A stretch of DNA of 64,000 nt from NCBI GenBank assembly GCA_963082975.1, contig OY720344.1:74884053-74948052 (forward strand). The letters run 5' to 3'. The stretch comes from Labia minor. Its lineage: Eukaryota; Arthropoda; Insecta; Dermaptera; Spongiphoridae. A program made the position numbers and the translations under genes. Below are positions 21,725 to 32,740 of the stretch, in pieces (the stretch's first letter is position 1; every line of letters begins with the position of its first letter). The notes beneath the pieces were generated by a model that was not told the DNA's origin, did not search any database, and saw nothing but the letters and a program-made list of their open reading frames with translations.

Positions 21725-22364
21725 TTTATTTGTTTCTTCAAACGAACCAAAGTGGAGCTCATAAATGTATAATGAATAATTTCTTTGTTGAAATTTACTA
21801 AATTCGAGGATCGTTAGAAAAGTTGAAATATCAAAAATATAAATTATTTAATAATATAACGAAAACATATATATATATATATGTTTAATTTGTAGATCCC
21901 TACCCACACTTAGATTTAAAATATTAATGAAATATTAACTTTAGATTTAAGACTTACCTACCTTTCATTAACTTGATCGTTATTAATGCGTAATTGAAGA
22001 TTTGCATTGAAAGGGATTTATAGATTTTTATGGAAGTAGGAGGGACGAGGGAAATGTGAGAGAGGTTATCATCATCAACCATATTACCCAAACATTTATT
22101 TTACTTTATATCACCTTCAATATTTACTTTTCCCGGCTGATAAAAAAAATGTTTTCTTCATATCAGACTCAACTCTTTTTAAAGTATCAATCACTTTCCT
22201 TGAAAATGGAAAATAAACGATTATTAAACATCTATAATAAGAATAAACATATAAAAAGGAAAAAACTGTTGAATAAAATAAATATGATAAAAAGTTGTTT
22301 GAAACTATATTTAGCAAATTTTTTCATTTAATGGATAAAGATTTAATCAATTTTATATAATTTA
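21725..22364. other. AT-rich DNA, no gene seen
   Basis: Weak open frames exist on both strands of 22056-22331, but they are lysine/asparagine- or leucine-rich translations of AT-rich DNA without motifs. Confidence 0.5.
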
Positions 22365-22617
22365 CTAGCTGCTCAGAGCGCCTTCGGCGCTCTTCACACC
22401 AAGACGGGGGCTCCGTCCGAGTGATACATAGAATTTGGTTGAAAGTATTAAAAGGTTTTCATCCATTTTCTTTCAATCAGTATATAACATAAAACATTCA
22501 TTTGATTTTGCGTTCTTTTTTAAAATATATTTTAATTTAATTAGTAAATTAATAATATATATATTATTGTATATGTTATATCTATCTATCTATGTGGCTC
22601 CAATGTACTCGAAAGTA
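22365..22617 (-). mobile_element. Helitron 3' end (copy H2) joined to a LINE 3' tail
   Basis: On the minus strand the right part (22583-22617) is the last bases of a LINE ('cgagtacattggagccac' plus a GATA-rich tail). About 200 bases of Helitron body follow, then a perfect hairpin (22376-22382 with 22386-22392) and CTAG at 22368-22365. The order and spacing match 47010-47288, so the two parts have moved as one unit. Relative to H1, about 10 bases (ccccctgtac) are deleted next to 22410. Confidence 0.75.
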
Positions 22618-24120
22618 CTGAAAATATAATAGTTTCACCTAGATTCAAAATTTAATTATAAGGATTATTTATGGTATTATGGGTTTTCTTAGATGAGGGT
22701 AAATACTAATTTATGAAAGAATATAATGGATTTATTGATAATATATCTATACGCACCAAATAATAATAAAAATATATAAACATTTTTTTTATATTTATAT
22801 TATTTTATTCTTTTTAGTTCAATTTTAATTTGATAAATTTATTAAATATATCAAGAGAAATAGAAAAGACCAAGTTATACGAAAATTTACAAATTGAATA
22901 AAATAAAAAAATATATTGTATTCCAAAAAAAGGCCAAAAATTAATCAGAGCAATACAAAAGGAGTTAGTTAATAAAAGTAATTAATCGCTAATTAATTAC
23001 AATTAATTAATTATAATTTCTTCTATACCTTCTAGGGATCCATTGAAATATCTATAAAAATTTTCAAAAGTCTATCTCAATATTAAGATGATGAAAAATT
23101 TCAATTTGTCAAAAGAACGAACAGACAGACAGAGAGACAAACGCCAAGTGAAGTTGAGAAAAACGTTATAATAAAAGGAGATGAAAAAAAATATTAAATG
23201 ATCTGTTTAATATATTAAATAATTCTTTACTTGTATAAAATATAGGTAAACAAATTTTAATTTAACATAAAATAATCTAATAAATTATTTATCAACAAAT
23301 AATATTTTTTATATTTTTTTTATAATTAATATTCAATTGTAAGTATAAATAATTAATAGAAGTTTTTTTAACGCTTTTCGTATATTCAACTCTACTTAAC
23401 TACATAAACCCTTATTGGTTGAATTTTAGTATTTTTTAAAAAATAATTTCTATTGATTACCATCATTAAACATTTAGCACTTACATATAAAGAATCTATT
23501 TTTGTAAAAAAATTTTAAGGATTCTTCTTAAAATAACTTTTTATTTATAATTGATAGTAGTGTTAATCTTTGGCTTCACGATAATTTGATAATGAATTTA
23601 TAAATAGACAGCAATGAATCGATTGGTAAGATTTTGTAATTAATTTGTAGAAATATTTTAATTTATACCTTTAAATAAAAATGAAATATAAAAAAATGCT
23701 GAATAAATTCATAAAAAATTTTTTTATAGATTTAATTCCAAACGAATATTATAGAAAATAATTAAAATAGAATATTAAATTTCCAAACCAAATTTTAAAA
23801 ACAAATTTCGACTTTGATTATTATTATTTTGGTTAGTGTCATATACTTGTGTGATAATAGATAATAAGAAAAAAAAAGATTAAAATTTTCAAAAGAAATT
23901 TAATTTAATTTAATGTAAATATAATTTATTAATAAGATATGTATTTGAAAGTTTATTTGTTTTTTTAACTTAATTTTTTTTGGAATTAATCAAAATATGT
24001 CAATAAATATAAAAATCAAAAAATGATAAAGATGGCTTTGGAAAACATTATCTGTTAAATCAGATTCAAAACATTCAATTTTTCAACTTGACCCTAAAAC
24101 TTGAATATTTTGCAATAACA
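22618..24120. other. AT-rich DNA with one dispersed repeat
   Basis: 22845-22925 repeats the sequence at 5-80. A short 'gaacagacagacagagagac' tract lies at 23119-23140. No gene is seen. Confidence 0.5.
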
Positions 24121-24128
24121 CCGTAGGG

Positions 24129-24570
24129 CAGAGGTTCTTAAACTTATGTACTCCGCGGACCCCCACTTGCGAAAATTCTTTTTGACGGACCCCATCCCAA
24201 CTTTAGGTACTTTACGTCATTTTATTAGTTAATTTCTGGCTTAAGATCTCATAAGAACAAGGATATATGGTGAATATTTCTAACAGTAATTGGTGAATAA
24301 CGATTTTTTTGCATATTGTAGAACAGATTTTATTAGAAAATTCAGCTAAATATGAAGATGGAAACGGTAGCAATAATTTTCTTGCACATTTCGTTGAATT
24401 TGGGTATTTGATCTGTTTCCTCACAAAGCCATGCCATCGCTCCTTTTATATTAAATAAAGTTTTAACTGACTCATCATTTTCTCGTGCACCTGTACGATG
24501 GCTTTGCGGACCCCCAGTAAAGGCTTCGCGGACCCCCAGGGGTCCGCGGACCACAGTTTAAGAACCTCTG
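24129..24570 (-). mobile_element. Non-autonomous hAT (Buster) derivative, 442 bp
   Basis: This is an inverted relative of 15484-15948 with the same terminal cagaggttcttaaac/gtttaagaacctctg, flanked by the 8 bp duplication ccgtaggg (24121-24128, 24571-24578), again with central TA. On the minus strand it keeps the coding scrap LLLPFPSSYLAEFS and a small internal deletion distinguishes it from the 15.5 kb copy. Confidence 0.9.
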
Positions 24571-24578
24571 CCGTAGGG

Positions 24579-25477
24579 TATTAATAGGGATCAAATTTGA
24601 CTGGTGTAAAACCTTAAAATTATTTTTATGGAGTTCATGTCACTAAATATATTTTATATTTATTCTAGATGTGTTCAATAATCGAGTTGAATTTATACAT
24701 TTTAATAATTGTAGTAATAGTCAAAATATACAATCAACCAACCAAGAATTGAGAATTTTTATATAATTATTCAATCCTCCCATTTTTCTTCTCTTGTATT
24801 TGAAATTTGTCGTTCGGAGAACAAAATTCCATAATATATTAAGAAAAAATTAAATAAATAATAATTTGATATAACCATGATAATATCGATTAATAAGAAT
24901 CAATAAAATTGAGAGATTGATAATAAATTAGTTGGAATATGCTATATATAATGCATTGAATAAATTAAAGATTATCATTTTGGTTCTTTTTAAAATGTTT
25001 AAATTCAACAAATAATGATATCCTTGAAATTAGTTATCAATATTTTTTCTGCAAAAATTGCTATCATTCATTTGATTTTATTAAATATTTATTCACTTAT
25101 CGCAATTTTTTTATTATTTTTAATATTTAATCTCAATATCAATATTCAATATTCAAAAGATTTTTATTAATTCACCTTATTATTTATATATAGAAATATA
25201 TATCTCCATATGCGAGCATTGAGTAATGTTACATATTTAAATAGGAATCGTTTCGGTACACATATTTTTAATATTTGAATTACAGGAAAAATATTAAATA
25301 TGTTTATAGAATGAACAAAAAAAACATTGTTTCTAACTTTATGTTAATGAACTTGATCATACGATCATTTTGTCAACCAATCCTATTCGTGTCGTTAAAG
25401 TTCAATGATAATAAATGCTGATTTTTAAATACAGAATTTGCAACTAATTAATATTGTATATATATTTATTATATATA
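24579..25477. other. AT-rich DNA, no gene seen
   Basis: Nothing recognisable was found up to the left LTR. The last four bases (25474-25477, tata) are the target duplication of the Gypsy element. Confidence 0.5.
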
Positions 25478-25775
25478 TGTAAAATTGTATTTGGCGTCAT
25501 CTAATGGAGTTAGTGTATTTAGTGTATGTACTGTTAGTTAATACTTCATATGGGCAGTGACGAGTATAATAAACATAAACAAGAATTATCTCATATTTAG
25601 TAAAATTGTGAATATTAAAATAAAACTGATAAAAGAACAGAAATTCAATTCTCTAGGTATGTGAAAGTAAATGTATTTAAATGTATTAAATGTATTTTAT
25701 AATTTTTATCAATTAATAAAAACTCTAGTTCCAGAGCATTGTTTTCTTCTTTGAAAATCCTTTCTCAGTATTACA
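25478..25775 (+). repeat. Gypsy 5' LTR
   Basis: It begins tgtaaaattgtatttggcgt and ends ctcagtattaca (TG...CA). A TATA-like tataataaa (about 25563) and attaaaataaaa (about 25613) precede the site 25639-25650 that is complementary to the bases after the LTR, which would place the transcript start near 25637-25639. Confidence 0.95.
25639..25650 (+). promoter_or_regulatory. Predicted self-primer / transcript 5' end of the Gypsy element
   Basis: AGAAATTCAATT here is the exact reverse complement of the 12 bases immediately following the LTR (25776-25787). In Tf1-type elements the first bases of the genomic RNA fold back onto the primer-binding site and are cleaved to prime minus-strand DNA. The position inside the LTR, downstream of TATA-like sequence, fits. 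The function is inferred. Confidence 0.6.
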
Positions 25776-25787
25776 AATTGAATTTCT
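25776..25787 (+). promoter_or_regulatory. Primer-binding site, probably self-primed
   Basis: AATTGAATTTCT directly abuts the LTR end, where the primer-binding site must lie, but has no TGG start as needed for a tRNA 3' CCA primer. It pairs perfectly with 25639-25650. Including the next three bases it pairs at 14 of 15 positions. Only 25 bases separate the LTR from the gag ATG. Confidence 0.6.
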
Positions 25788-25800
25788 ATTCCAAAATAAA

Positions 25801-26955
25801 ATGAGTCCATTAGAAAAATTATACCTTCATATTATAAAGAAAGAAGAGAATGTATTTGAACTGGAAGCGTTATCTTGGGACAAAATAACATGGTATGTAT
25901 TACCGAATGATATCAAAGGAATCAATAAATATCCTACACTGCTCAAAATAAAAAGTATAACAAACAGCATGACTTCAATTACAAAAATTAATGGATATAG
26001 AAAAGTATCAGTGCCATTTAAGCAAGAACTAAAGGAAATTTTTTTGGATGAGGGTGGAAACTTTTGCATTGGAGAGCATATGTTAGAAGAATTGGAAATT
26101 AGTGAGAATAAGATAAAAAATGAGGTATCTAAAGAAGAAAGTCTGTCAGAAAGAATTCGAGAATTGGAAAAACAATTATACAAAACCAACAAAGTGGATT
26201 TACAGAAAGTAGAAAAAAAATTTTTAATTGATAAATTTAATAGACAGAAATATGATGCCTTACCTTGGATAGAGTCTTTTGAGAAAGAGTGTGATAGACT
26301 TAATGTTGAAAATGATAGTGATAAAGTGGAATGCCTTAAGTTATTTATAGAGGGGTGTGCCCTAGGATGGTATACCTCCAATATAAAAAAACTATCTTTG
26401 AATGATTGGAAACAATGGAAAGTATCATTTATATTGGTTTTTGAAAATAAAACTTGGACTCCAATTCGACAGGCCTTTAATTATAAATATATGAATGGAT
26501 CATTGATTGAATTCATTATAAAAAAAGAAAATTTATTATTAGGAATTGATCAAATAATACCAGAAATAATTCGAACTTATCAAATAGTAACCTCTCTTCC
26601 TGTGGAAGTACAAAATCAAATTGACAGAGAAAAAGTAAATACATTTGATGACTTAATGAAGGAAATAAAAAAAATTGATGAATCCTACAGTATAAGTAAG
26701 AACTTTGAGAGAAAAATTTCTCCTGAAACTACCAAGAGAAATACATATTATAATCAAAATAAAATTAAAACATTGGATAAAAAGAACAAACAGCCTTGTG
26801 AAATATGTGAATCTTTAGGCTTTTATAGATTTCATCCAGTTCAATTTTGCTGGAATAATAAAAAAAAAACTTTACCAATCAATAGAGTTAACAATTTAGA
26901 GATTGAGGAACAAGATTGTAACGAAGAAACTTCATGTGAGTACCAAAAAAACTAA
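25801..26955 (+). CDS. Gypsy Gag polyprotein, 384 residues
   Basis: Gag forms the virus-like particle that packages the element RNA. The central region (about residues 140-290, 'FNRQKYDALPWIESFEKECD', then DKVECLKLFIEG.ALGWY and WKVSFILVFE) is the retrotransposon capsid domain. A coiled-coil-like segment rich in E and K precedes it (about 95-140). The C-terminus has a variant zinc knuckle CEICESLGFYRFHPVQFC, i.e. C-x2-C-x8-H-x4-C instead of the usual C-x2-C-x4-H-x4-C, as seen in some insect Gypsy lineages. The start ATG is the first after the LTR. The frame ends in TAA directly after the slippery heptamer, so most translation yields Gag alone and a fraction Gag-Pol. Confidence 0.9.
   Translation: MSPLEKLYLHIIKKEENVFELEALSWDKITWYVLPNDIKGINKYPTLLKIKSITNSMTSITKINGYRKVSVPFKQELKEIFLDEGGNFCIGEHMLEELEISENKIKNEVSKEESLSERIRELEKQLYKTNKVDLQKVEKKFLIDKFNRQKYDALPWIESFEKECDRLNVENDSDKVECLKLFIEGCALGWYTSNIKKLSLNDWKQWKVSFILVFENKTWTPIRQAFNYKYMNGSLIEFIIKKENLLLGIDQIIPEIIRTYQIVTSLPVEVQNQIDREKVNTFDDLMKEIKKIDESYSISKNFERKISPETTKRNTYYNQNKIKTLDKKNKQPCEICESLGFYRFHPVQFCWNNKKKTLPINRVNNLEIEEQDCNEETSCEYQKN
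26946..26952 (+). promoter_or_regulatory. -1 ribosomal frameshift heptamer A AAA AAC
   Basis: In the gag frame the codons are caa aaa aac taa, so the heptamer A AAA AAC is in the correct X XXY YYZ register and ends right before the gag stop. The pol frame is -1 relative to gag and is open across this point. A downstream stimulatory structure is not obvious in the AT-rich sequence. Confidence 0.85.
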
Positions 26956-29900
26956 AATGCCCGGAAAAATCCATTCCCAATTCTTTAATAAAAATTCCAA
27001 TAATAATTGATAAAAACAAGCGGATTACGGCAGTTTATGATAATGGATCTACTAATTCATTAATTAATAATAAAATTGTAAATTTATTAAATTGTAGATT
27101 AAACAATAATGAAAGCTTGCTTAAACCTATTACTGGGGTGGATTTTTGTAATAACCGGGCAACTGTACGCTTAAAAATAGGTGAAATAGAAGATGAAGTA
27201 GAAGTGCTAGTAATAAAAAATGATAATTTTAAATATGATTTATTACTAGGTCTGGATGTAATAAAGAAATATAGACTCATCCAGGATGAAAATTTGAATA
27301 TAAAACAAAAACTTGATAATAAAATAATAGACATAAATAGGCTAGAAGAAAAACTGAAAGGAGATAATATAAATTTGAAAAATATTGAAGAAGAAAAGAA
27401 AAATAGTATTACCCAATTGATAAATAATCACAAATTAAATTTTGCTAAACATAAATTTGATGTAGGACGAATTGGTAATGGAGAAGGTCAAATTAAATTA
27501 AAAGAAGAAAAATATGTTGCAAAAAAACCTTATCGGTGTTCATTTCAAGATCAAGAAGAGATAGATAACCAAATAGAACAACTGTTAAAATATGATTTAA
27601 TAGAAGAATCAAATTCTCCATTCGCTTCGCCAGTAACTTTATGTTTTAAAAAAGAAGATGGTAGAAGAACCCGATTATGTGTAGACTTCAGAGAGTTAAA
27701 TCAGTTAGTTGTTCCGGAACCACAACCATTTCCTAGAATAGAGGATTTGGTAGTGCACGTAGGTGGTTGTAAATGGTACACAGCATTAGATGTTAACTCA
27801 GCTTTTTGGTCCATACCTATCAGGGTGAAAGACAGAAAGAAAACAGCATTTATAACCCAAAAAGGACATTGGCAGTGGAAAGTTCTTCCATTTGGCTTTA
27901 AAAATAGTCCTGCGATATTTCAAAGAATGCTTTCTAGTATATTGAGACGTTACAAGTTGGAAAAATTTTGTTTAAATTACATAGATGATGTCCTTATTTT
28001 TTCCAAAACATTTAGTGAACATTTAAATCATCTAAAATTAGTTTTTAAAGCCATTAAACTTGAAGGAATTAAATTGAAGTTAGAAAAATGCGTTTTTGCC
28101 ACAAATTCAATAAAATTTTTAGGGCATGTGATTGAGAATGGTAAAATTAGCCCAATTAATGATAACCTTATTGCAATCAAGGAGTTTAAAAGACCTACAA
28201 CAAGAAAAATGGTACGTCAACTGTTGGGAAAAATTAATTTTTATCATAAATTTATAGATCATTGTACCCAACGATTATCTCCATTACATAATCTTTTAAA
28301 AAAAAATGAAAAATTTATTTGGTCCCAGGAATGTGAAAAGTGTTTTCAAGAAATTAAACAATATTTATCTTCAACTCCAATTTTATCAATTTACGATCAT
28401 GAAAAAGATATCGTTTTAGAGACAGACGCATCAAGAATGGGCCTTGGCGGGGTCCTAAAACAAAAACAAGAAGATGGGTTACTACATCCTATAGGATATT
28501 TTTCAAAAAAACTAACCCCAAGTCAAAAAAAGAAAGAGATAATTTTCTTGGAATGCTTAGCAATTAAAGAAGCAATTGTTTATTGGCAGCATTATTTGAT
28601 TGGAAAATCATTTATTGTAACTTCTGATCACAAACCATTAATAAATTTAAAATCCAAATCAAGAACGGATGAAGCCTTAGGTGATTTGATTTTATATTTA
28701 TCACAATATGATTTTAAAATTATATATAAAAAAGGAACAGATAATATAGAGGCGGATTCATTATCTAGGAATCCAGTTTTGGAAGAATTTCAAAATGAAG
28801 ATGATTGTATTAAAATAAATAACATGATCCAAATAGAAGAAATAATAAAAGATCAAAAGACAATAAAAAAGGAAATTGAAAATTCAAAGAAAATTTTAAA
28901 AGAAGGTGAAATAAATTTTAAGATTCTAAATAATAGAAAAAGAATATTTATATCTGAAAAATTTGGATCAAAATTAATAAAAAAAATTCACAACGTGTAT
29001 GGACATATAGGCATCAAACAAATAGCTGAAAAAATAAGACCACATTACTATTTTTATAATATGGATAGTTTAATAAAAGACATTTGTTGGACTTGTGAGA
29101 TATGCAATAAAAATAAAACCAGAACAAGAAGGCCAATAGGCTTATTATCTCAATTAGGACCAGCAGAATACCCTTTTCACATAATGTCTATGGATACTAT
29201 AGGAGGCTTTAGTGGAAATAATTCCGAAAAAAAATATTTACATATATTAGTAGATCACTTCTCTAGATATGTATGGCATTTAACTTCAAAAGGACAAAAG
29301 ACACAAGATTTTATTAAGTTAATTAAAAATATCACAGAAAAAAATAAGATAGAAATATTATTGGTGGACAGGTACAGCGCTCTCAATTCTAATAAATTCA
29401 AAGATTTTATAAATAAAGAGAATATTAAACTAATTTATACTTGTGTAGATAGTCCACAATCTAACGGACTAAATGAACGCTTGAATCAAACATTAGTGAA
29501 CAGAATCCGATGTAGGATGGATGAGATGAGAAAGTCAAAGGCGTGGACAACGATTGCAAATTCCTGTATTGAAGAGTATAACAACACAATTCACTCAAGC
29601 ACAAGATTCGCGCCTATGTATTTGTTATATGGAAATCAATCTGAAATAGTGCCCAAAGAATTAAAAAGAGATCCAGAATTAAAAATAGACAGACAGAAAG
29701 CAATAATGAATGCTATGATAAGTGCTAGAAGAAATAGTAAGAGGATGAACAAAAATAAATATGATTATGAATTTAAAGAAGGAGAATTGGTCTACATATC
29801 AAATGGAAACAAGCTAAATAGAAATAAATTGGATAGAGTGAGAGAAGGACCATTTGTAATAAAGAGAAAGATTGCAAGTTCAATATATGAAGTAGAAACG

Positions 29901-29987
29901 GACAGAAAACGAAGAGAGGTAAATTTGTTCCATAGCAATAAATTAGTTCCTTACTCTTTTTATCAGATTGAAAAAAAGAGTCAATAA
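26952..29987 (+). CDS. Gypsy Pol (protease, RT, RNase H, integrase), expressed by -1 frameshift
   Basis: The pol frame continues from the slip site and needs no start codon of its own. The aspartic protease has VYDNGSTNSLI at 27033-27065 (Asp at 27039; DNG instead of DSG/DTG) and LLLGLDVI as its distal motif. Reverse transcriptase spans about 27650-28170, with LCVDFRELNQ, TALDVNSAFWSIPI, LPFGFKNSPAIFQRML and the catalytic YIDD at 27978-27989. RNase H begins at ETDAS (Asp at 28425) and includes SDHKPL and DSLSR. Integrase has an HHCC zinc domain (VYGHIG.KQ...CWTCEICNK) and a DD35E core with Asp 29193, Asp 29367 and Glu 29475. A GPF-type motif (REGPFVIKRKI) closes it. There are no stops or frameshifts; the stop is at 29985-29987. 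It is followed at once by the polypurine tract. Confidence 0.93.
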   Translation, partial: LKCPEKSIPNSLIKIPIIIDKNKRITAVYDNGSTNSLINNKIVNLLNCRLNNNESLLKPITGVDFCNNRATVRLKIGEIEDEVEVLVIKNDNFKYDLLLGLDVIKKYRLIQDENLNIKQKLDNKIIDINRLEEKLKGDNINLKNIEEEKKNSITQLINNHKLNFAKHKFDVGRIGNGEGQIKLKEEKYVAKKPYRCSFQDQEEIDNQIEQLLKYDLIEESNSPFASPVTLCFKKEDGRRTRLCVDFRELNQLVVPEPQPFPRIEDLVVHVGGCKWYTALDVNSAFWSIPIRVKDRKKTAFITQKGHWQWKVLPFGFKNSPAIFQRMLSSILRRYKLEKFCLNYIDDVLIFSKTFSEHLNHLKLVFKAIKLEGIKLKLEKCVFATNSIKFLGHVIENGKISPINDNLIAIKEFKRPTTRKMVRQLLGKINFYHKFIDHCTQRLSPLHNLLKKNEKFIWSQECEKCFQEIKQYLSSTPILSIYDHEKDIVLETDASRMGLGGVLKQKQEDGLLHPIGYFSKKLTPSQKKKEIIFLECLAIKEAIVYWQHYLIGKSFIVTSDHKPLINLKSKSRTDEALGDLILYLSQYDFKIIYKKGTDNIEADSLSRNPVLEEFQNEDDCIKINNMIQIEEIIKDQKTIKKEIENSKKILKEGEINFKILNNRKRIFISEKFGSKLIKKIHNVYGHIGIKQIAEKIRPHYYFYNMDSLIKDICWTCEICNKNKTRTRRPIGLLSQLGPAEYPFHIMSMDTIGGFSGNNSEKKYLHILVDHFSRYVWHLTSKGQKTQDFIKLIKNITEKNKIEILLVDRYSALNSNKFKDFINKENIKLIYTCVDSPQSNGLNERLNQTLVNRIRCRMDEMRKSKAWTTIANSCIEEYNNTIHSSTRFAPMYLLYGNQSEIVPKELKRDPELKIDRQKAIMNAMISARRNSKRMNKNKYDYEFKEGELVYISNGNKLNRNKLDRVREGPFVIKRKIASSIYEVETDRKRREVNLFHSNKLVPYSFYQIEKKSQ

Positions 29988-29997
29988 GGAGGGTAGA
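29984..29997 (+). promoter_or_regulatory. Polypurine tract
   Basis: aataaggagggtaga directly precedes the 3' LTR and overlaps the pol stop. It is the expected plus-strand primer. Confidence 0.8.
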
Positions 29998-30295
29998 TGT
30001 AAAATTGTATTTGGCGTCATCTAATGGAGTTAGTGTATTTAGTGTATGTACTGTTAGTTAATACTTCATATGGGCAGTGACGAGTATAATAAACATAAAC
30101 AAGAATTATCTCATATTTAGTAAAATTGTGAATATTAAAATAAAACTGATAAAAGAACAGAAATTCAATTCTCTAGGTATGTGAAAGTAAATGTATTTAA
30201 ATGTATTAAATGTATTTTATAATTTTTATCAATTAATAAAAACTCTAGTTCCAGAGCATTGTTTTCTTCTTTGAAAATCCTTTCTCAGTATTACA
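29998..30295 (+). repeat. Gypsy 3' LTR
   Basis: 298 bases, identical by eye to the 5' LTR (25478-25775), followed by the target duplication tata. Confidence 0.95.
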
Positions 30296-30299
30296 TATA

Positions 30300-32740
30300 T
30301 ATACTCTTATTATATAAAAAATAAAAATATATTTACACTTTCTATAAGATATATGATATTGTATCCTGTGGAAAAAAGCCTACCAATAATTGCTATTAAA
30401 GATCAAATGATAAAAGATAAGATTGATTGATCCAAAACAACAAAATAATAAATAAATTATACTTTGGGATTAATTAGATTATATTTTACTCGAAAATAGT
30501 TACTCTATATAGATAATGAATATAAACCAATTATATATATATAATATATAACTGATAAACTAATTATGTTATAAATCAACAGAATCTAATAAATTTGAAT
30601 TAATCAATCTGAATTATTCTATTTTAGGATAAAAGTGTGTCTTGTTGATTTTATAAATATTATAATTCAACTACTCTCATCATGAAAACATTTATTTGAA
30701 TAATTTAAGCGTTGAATGAACTTAGGAGGTCAACGCAGCCATAAAGATATATAAAGAAAAAAATTTATTATTTGAAAACAAAACTAAATTAACTTTTTTA
30801 ATTCTTATAACTGTTTTTGTATTGAACAAAAATCACTTAACACTTTTATACAAAAACTAACATTTTTTTAAATTTACTAATTTTTGTGGTAATCTTTAAA
30901 TAAAAATAATTAAACTTATAAATCTTTGTTTTTGCAAAGTAATTACCAGGAATTGTTTTTAATTAAACGTAATAATTTTTGTTATGAAATAATTTAATTA
31001 AATAAGAATAGTATATATATCGTTCTAAATTTACTAAATAAATAATTTGAAATATGTTTCAATACTTTGCTCTTTAAAATCATTTAATAAAAATTATACT
31101 TAATTTATATAATATATATTTAAAATTAATAAATAATTAATTTGAATAACATAAATAATAATAAAAATTAAAAGTTTACAAAAATAAGCTAAAAAAATTA
31201 AATGACATATTGTTATTAATAACATTATTAAAAATTACATTTTTATTCAATATTCATTTTATAGTTAATTATTATTTTTAACATTTTTTTAAAGTATTAC
31301 ACTTTATAAAATATAAAGTAATAGAAATCTTAAAAATATCACTTCTAACCACTTGGAGATCTTAAATTTTGAGAAAATTTATAAAAATGAACTTTATATT
31401 AATTCATTTTATTATACATATAAAATATAATACGTTACTATTACTTAATTAATTAAAAAAAACTAAGTATTCTATTTCATCTTACTGTTAGTTTAATTAT
31501 TTATCAAAAATATAAAATTAAATTTTGTATTTTTTTTTTTAATTTTTTTATTTTTTGAAAATGGTTATAGGGAAATCACTGGTGGGTTATCCAAGAATAA
31601 ATATTCTCTGGATTATATAATAATATATAAATCATTGAAGAAAAATTAAATAGTTTTGTATGGAAAATTTTCCATTTCTTAGAGAGGATTAAAATTTTTA
31701 TGAATTTATCGGGCCATGCTTGAGATCAGTATTTGTCATACTTACAGAATTATAGTTCAGATGGTGCACCAGGCGCAGAACAATAAAGATGGAAGACATT
31801 TACAATTCCAAAACGAAATAGTAAAGGAATTTCCGGATAATAAAACATACATAGAGGAATTTTAATTTTGATTTTCATATCATAGAAATATTTATTTAAG
31901 ATGTTATACAATTAAAGTATATTTGACTATTTATTTTATTTAAATGTCTAAATAAGCGTTTATTCAAAAAATCATTTTTTATTATTATAATACAAAATAT
32001 AAGACAGACGCCATTTTATTCATTCGCACTGAGCACCGTAAAATTATGCTACGACTGCATACTAATATAAATAAATGAAGGATATTTATCCAATAAAAAC
32101 AGATTATTTCTTCTTGAGCTAGTCATGAAAGTATTAGTGGGGTCTGCATATAATTATTTCTTCCTATAAATATTTAAGCATTATTCAATGGATTACAATT
32201 AATATTTTCAATCATATATACAGTGTGCCAGAAATACCACCCAAAATTTCAAAGGCTTTTAAATAATATATAAAAAATATTTTTAAAATAACTAAAATAT
32301 TTGTGATTGTTGTTTAATATTATAATATGTATATATATAATCCATCAATTTCTAGAGTTGATCTATTTCTTAAATTTCTTACTAAAATTTCTAATTAACT
32401 ATCTATTCTTTTTGGATTTGTTTTTTATTTTCGTTCGTATTTGCTTTTTCATAGTTTATATAAATATATTTCTATAGAAATTAGTTGATGGTTTTATTAT
32501 TTCAATTATATTCAAACAAGCTGTTTTTATTTGTAAACTTGTAATTAATAAATTCTGAGGGAATATTGAATTTTCAATTTTTATTCTATTAGTGTAATTA
32601 TGTAATTAACCTAGAAATTAATATACTATAAGCTAATTAAATTCAATTTATGTAAATAGTATAGTGTTTATACTCGTAATAGATTATAAATGTATTGTTT
32701 GTAGCTAATAAAAGCTATAAATAAATAAATAAAGTGTAAA
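30300..32740. other. AT-rich DNA, no gene seen
   Basis: No repeats with clear termini and no open frames of interest were found. 31700-31870 is slightly less AT-rich but gives no recognisable translation. Confidence 0.5.

Larger units (their letters stand above)
25478..30295 (+). mobile_element. Complete Ty3/Gypsy LTR retrotransposon, 4818 bp
   Basis: Two 298 bp LTRs bound gag and pol frames in the order protease, reverse transcriptase, RNase H, integrase, which defines Ty3/Gypsy. The flanking 4 bp are tata on both sides (25474-25477, 30296-30299). Both frames are uninterrupted and the LTRs are identical by eye, so the insertion is recent. There is no env-like third frame and no chromodomain. 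The element appears competent for retrotransposition. Confidence 0.95.

Noticed and set aside
25827-26381. 184-codon minus-strand frame inside gag
   Set aside because: Serine/leucine-rich shadow of the AT-rich gag coding strand.
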